Position numbers and translations under genes: made by a program. From Streptomyces sp. CG4 (GTDB taxonomy: Bacteria > Actinomycetota > Actinomycetes > Streptomycetales > Streptomycetaceae), in the NCBI RefSeq assembly GCF_041080655.1, contig NZ_CP163525.1:6944001-7008000 (forward strand): a DNA stretch of 64,000 bases. Reading direction: 5' to 3'. Below are positions 61,606 to 64,000 of the stretch, piece by piece. Position 1 is the stretch's first letter. Each line of letters opens with the position of its first letter. Below the pieces are notes generated by a model. The model saw only the letters and a program-made list of their open reading frames with translations. It was not told where the DNA came from and did no database searches.

Positions 61606-63126
61606 GTGACATATCCGGGACCGCCGCGACCGGTTCACGTCTCCGCCACACCCCTCGCGGAACTGGCCGGTCAGCTGGGTGCCGCCGCTCCGGAGGCCGC
61701 CGCCGAGGTCACGGGGATCACCCACGACTCGCGCGCCGTCCGCCCCGGCGACCTGTACGCCGCCCTCCCGGGCGCCCGCCTGCACGGCGCCGACTTCGTC
61801 ACCCAGGCCGCCGGCCTCGGCGCGGTCGCCGTGCTCACCGACCCGACGGGCGCCGAGCGCGCCGCCGCGACCGGACTGCCGGTCCTCGTCGTGGCCGACC
61901 CGCGCGCGCGGATGGGTGAACTGGCGGCGACGATCTACGGCCACCCCGGCCGCGACCTGCTCCAGATCGGCATCACCGGCACCTCCGGCAAGACCACCAC
62001 CGCCTACCTGGTCGAGGGCGGGCTGCGGACCGCGAAGGCCACCGGCCTGGTCGGCACGGTCGAGATGCGCATCGGCGACGAGCGCATCAAGTCCGAGCGC
62101 ACCACCCCCGAAGCCACCGACCTGCAGGCCCTGTTCGCCGTCATGCGCGAGCGCGGCGTGGACGCGGTCGCCATGGAGGTCTCCAGCCACGCCCTGGTCC
62201 TCGGCCGGGTCGACGGCTGTGTCTTCGACATCGCCGTGTTCACCAACCTCAGCCCGGAACACATGGAGTTCCACTCCGACATGGAGGACTACTTCCGGGC
62301 CAAGGCGCAGCTGTTCACCCCGGAGCGCAGCAGATTCGGCGTGATCAACGCCGACGACGAGTACGGCCGCCGGCTCGCCGAGGAGGCCACGGTCCCGGTC
62401 GTCACCTTCTCCGCCGAGGGCCACCCCGACGCCGACTGGCGCGCCGAGGACGTCCAGGTCGGCCCCATGGACTCCACGTTCACCGCCGTCGGCCCGCACG
62501 GCGAGCGGATCCACGCCAGGTCGCCGATCGCCGGCCCCTTCAACGTGGCGAACACCCTCGCCGCCGTCGTCGCCCTCGCCGCCGCCGGTCTCGACCCGCA
62601 GACCGCCGCCGACGGCATCGCCGCCGTACCGGGTGTCCCCGGCCGGCTGGAGCGCGTGGACGCCGGGCAGCCCTATCTCGCGGTCGTCGACTACGCCCAC
62701 AAGACCGACGCGGTCGAATCGGTGCTCAAGGCGCTGCGCAAGGTCACCAAGGGCCGGCTGCACGTGGTCCTCGGCTGCGGCGGCGACCGCGACCGGACCA
62801 AGCGCGCCCCGATGGGCGCCGCCATGGCCCGGCTCTCCGACACGGCCGTACTGACCTCCGACAACCCTCGCTCCGAGGATCCGCTCGCGATCCTCGCGAC
62901 CATGCTCCAGGGAGCCGCCTCCGTGCCCGCGCACGAGCGTGGCGAGGTGCTCCTCTTCGAGGACCGGGCCGCGGCGATCGCCGCCGCCGTGGGCCGCGCC
63001 CAGGCCGGCGACACCGTGCTGGTCGCGGGCAAGGGCCATGAGCAGGGCCAGGACATCGCCGGCGTGGTCCGTCCCTTCGACGACCGCCAGGTGCTCCGCG
63101 AAGCCATCCAGAAGACCCAGGGATGA
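61606..63126 (+). CDS. murE: UDP-MurNAc-tripeptide ligase MurE (meso-/LL-DAP adding)
   Basis: A 506-residue Mur ligase that adds diaminopimelate to UDP-MurNAc-L-Ala-D-Glu. ATP loop GITGTSGKTTTAYL, ERTTPEATDLQALF, EVSSHALVLGRVDG with the carbamylated-Lys region, VDYAHKTDAV and the DAP-specific DNPRSEDP. Start GTG 61606 (AGAAGGG upstream) gives the usual length; GTG 61561, with TACGCT (61548-61553) seven bases before it, and GTG 61471 are in frame, so an internal leaderless transcript may add 15 residues. Confidence 0.93.
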   Translation: MTYPGPPRPVHVSATPLAELAGQLGAAAPEAAAEVTGITHDSRAVRPGDLYAALPGARLHGADFVTQAAGLGAVAVLTDPTGAERAAATGLPVLVVADPRARMGELAATIYGHPGRDLLQIGITGTSGKTTTAYLVEGGLRTAKATGLVGTVEMRIGDERIKSERTTPEATDLQALFAVMRERGVDAVAMEVSSHALVLGRVDGCVFDIAVFTNLSPEHMEFHSDMEDYFRAKAQLFTPERSRFGVINADDEYGRRLAEEATVPVVTFSAEGHPDADWRAEDVQVGPMDSTFTAVGPHGERIHARSPIAGPFNVANTLAAVVALAAAGLDPQTAADGIAAVPGVPGRLERVDAGQPYLAVVDYAHKTDAVESVLKALRKVTKGRLHVVLGCGGDRDRTKRAPMGAAMARLSDTAVLTSDNPRSEDPLAILATMLQGAASVPAHERGEVLLFEDRAAAIAAAVGRAQAGDTVLVAGKGHEQGQDIAGVVRPFDDRQVLREAIQKTQG

Positions 63127-63151
63127 AAATCCAGAAGACCCAGGGGATGAA
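63106..63151 (+). repeat. 23-bp tandem duplication at the murE-murF junction
   Basis: 63106-63128 and 63129-63151 are adjacent near-identical 23-bp copies beginning ATCCAGAAGACCCAGGG. Copy 1 contains the murE stop; copy 2 lies between the genes and carries the GGGGA that serves murF. The duplication separates two genes that would otherwise nearly touch. Confidence 0.85.
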
Positions 63152-63154
63152 CTT

Positions 63155-64000
63155 GTGATCGCCCTCTCCCTCGCCGAGATCGCAGCAGTCGTCGGCGGGC
63201 AGACGCACGACATACCGGATCCGTCCGTCCAGGTCACCGGTCCGGTCGTCCGGGACTCCCGCGAGGTGGTGCCCGGCAGCCTGTTCGCCGCCTTCGCCGG
63301 TGAGCGCGTGGACGGCCACGACTTCGCACCGCAGGTCGTCGAGGCGGGCGCGGTGGCCGTGCTGGCGTCGCGGCCGGTCGGCGTGCCCGCGATCGTGGTC
63401 GAGGACGTACAGACCGCGCTCGGCGCCCTCGCCCGGCACGTCGTACGCCGGCTCGGCGCGACCCTCGTTGCCCTGACCGGCTCGGCCGGCAAGACCAGCA
63501 CCAAGGACCTCATCGCCCAGGTGCTCCAGCGCAAGGCGCCGACCGTGTTCACGCCCGGCTCGCTCAACAACGAGATCGGGCTGCCGCTGACCGCGCTGAC
63601 CGCCACCGAGGAGACGCGGTTCCTCGTGCTGGAGATGGGCGCCCGCGGTATCGGGCACATCCGCTACCTCACCGACCTGACCCCGCCGAAGATCGGCCTC
63701 GTCCTCAACGTCGGCACCGCCCACATCGGCGAGTTCGGCGGCCGCGAGCAGATCGCGCAGGCCAAGGGCGAGATCGTCGAAGGACTTCCGGAGGACGGGT
63801 CGGCGATCCTCAACGCCGACGATCCGCTGGTGCGGGCCATGGCCCCGCGTACCAAGGCGAAGGTGGTCCTTTTCGGAGAGTCGGCCGAAGCGGACGTACG
63901 CGCCGAGAACGTGCGACTCACGGACAGTGGACAGCCGTCCTTCAGGCTTCACACACCCTCCGGTGCATGTGATGTGACCATGCGCCTGTACGGTGAGCAC
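63155..64000 (+). CDS. murF: UDP-MurNAc-pentapeptide synthetase MurF, 3' end outside window
   Basis: The first 282 codons of MurF, which adds D-Ala-D-Ala to the UDP-MurNAc tripeptide; the frame is open to the end of the window. SLAEIAAVVGGQTHDIP start, VVRDSREVVPGSLFAAFAGERVDGHDF, ATP loop ALTGSAGKTSTKDLIAQVL, PGSLNNEIGLPLTAL and LEMGARGIGHIRYL are typical. The start is GTG 63155 with GGGGA about nine bases upstream. Confidence 0.95.
   Translation, partial: MIALSLAEIAAVVGGQTHDIPDPSVQVTGPVVRDSREVVPGSLFAAFAGERVDGHDFAPQVVEAGAVAVLASRPVGVPAIVVEDVQTALGALARHVVRRLGATLVALTGSAGKTSTKDLIAQVLQRKAPTVFTPGSLNNEIGLPLTALTATEETRFLVLEMGARGIGHIRYLTDLTPPKIGLVLNVGTAHIGEFGGREQIAQAKGEIVEGLPEDGSAILNADDPLVRAMAPRTKAKVVLFGESAEADVRAENVRLTDSGQPSFRLHTPSGACDVTMRLYGEH

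Overview
The window is a high-GC actinomycete chromosome segment, almost certainly Streptomyces. The evidence is codon use with G or C in most third positions, many GTG and some TTG starts, and a gene order I recognise from the S. coelicolor core region running from the NlpC/P60 pair through glkA, macRS, pfkA, bfr and thi to the division and cell-wall (dcw) cluster. The same order (pimB', fadD15-like, SRPBCC, ArsA-like ATPase, acyltransferase, class II DAHP synthase, PASTA kinase, Rv2175c-like protein, metF, rsmH, pbpB, murE, murF) is a conserved actinobacterial block also known from Mycobacterium. All calls come from reading the sequence; no database search was run. No tRNA, rRNA, CRISPR array, prophage or insertion sequence with a transposase was seen.

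Layout. 1-3.8 kb: end of a class V aminotransferase, a rhomboid protease coupled to a stand-alone AsnC-type sensor domain, a zinc-ribbon protein and a NYN-domain protein. 3.9-6.4 kb: two tandem paralogous secreted NlpC/P60 peptidoglycan hydrolases separated by a cluster of hairpins. 6.4-12.4 kb: an HExxH lipoprotein, a GT87 mannosyltransferase followed by a 0.5 kb tandem-repeat tract, PimB', and a Tat-exported cholesterol oxidase. 12.4-18.8 kb: acyl-CoA ligase, phosphoesterase, SRPBCC protein, ArsA-like ATPase, a DUF5304 protein and glucokinase glkA. Glucokinase is followed by a 170-bp palindromic element. 19-22 kb: endonuclease/phosphatase-fold protein, and a serine hydrolase with its probable TetR repressor. 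22-27.4 kb: esterase, acyltransferase, the MacS/MacR two-component pair and phosphofructokinase. 27.4-31 kb: a TrpE-TrpG fusion with a complete tryptophan attenuator, then class II DAHP synthase. 31-32 kb: bacterioferritin and its ferredoxin with an iron box. 33.7-41.2 kb: PASTA kinase, thiO-thiS-thiG under a TPP riboswitch, an oxidoreductase, an Rv2175c-type DNA-binding protein and thiE. 41.3-43.3 kb: metF and a membrane protein with a Tyr/Gln/Gly tail. 43.3-49.4 kb: phytoene-desaturase-like protein, DUF4126 protein, and an ABC/YhgE-Pip/TetR operon. 49.5-57.4 kb: HEPN protein, methyltransferase, DUF3040 protein, the MoxR-DUF58-transglutaminase operon and a beta-carbonic anhydrase. 57.8-64 kb: start of the dcw cluster (rsmH, a tiny repeat ORF, ftsL, ftsI, murE, murF).

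How the genes work together. Several local circuits can be read directly. Iron storage and release (bfr, bfd) carry an IdeR/DmdR1-type box. Aromatic biosynthesis pairs DAHP synthase with an attenuated anthranilate synthase. Thiamine genes surround a PASTA kinase and the homolog of the known mycobacterial PknL substrate. Two TetR regulators have recognisable operators at their neighbours' promoters. The dcw genes are translationally coupled end to end.

The least described items are: the 37-codon repeat ORF between rsmH and ftsL, the 170-bp palindrome after glkA, the 13-bp-arm palindrome at the HExxH lipoprotein promoter, the 205-bp tandem repeats at 7.7-8.2 kb, and the very regular placement of TANNNT boxes 6-8 nt before start codons, which predicts many leaderless transcripts.
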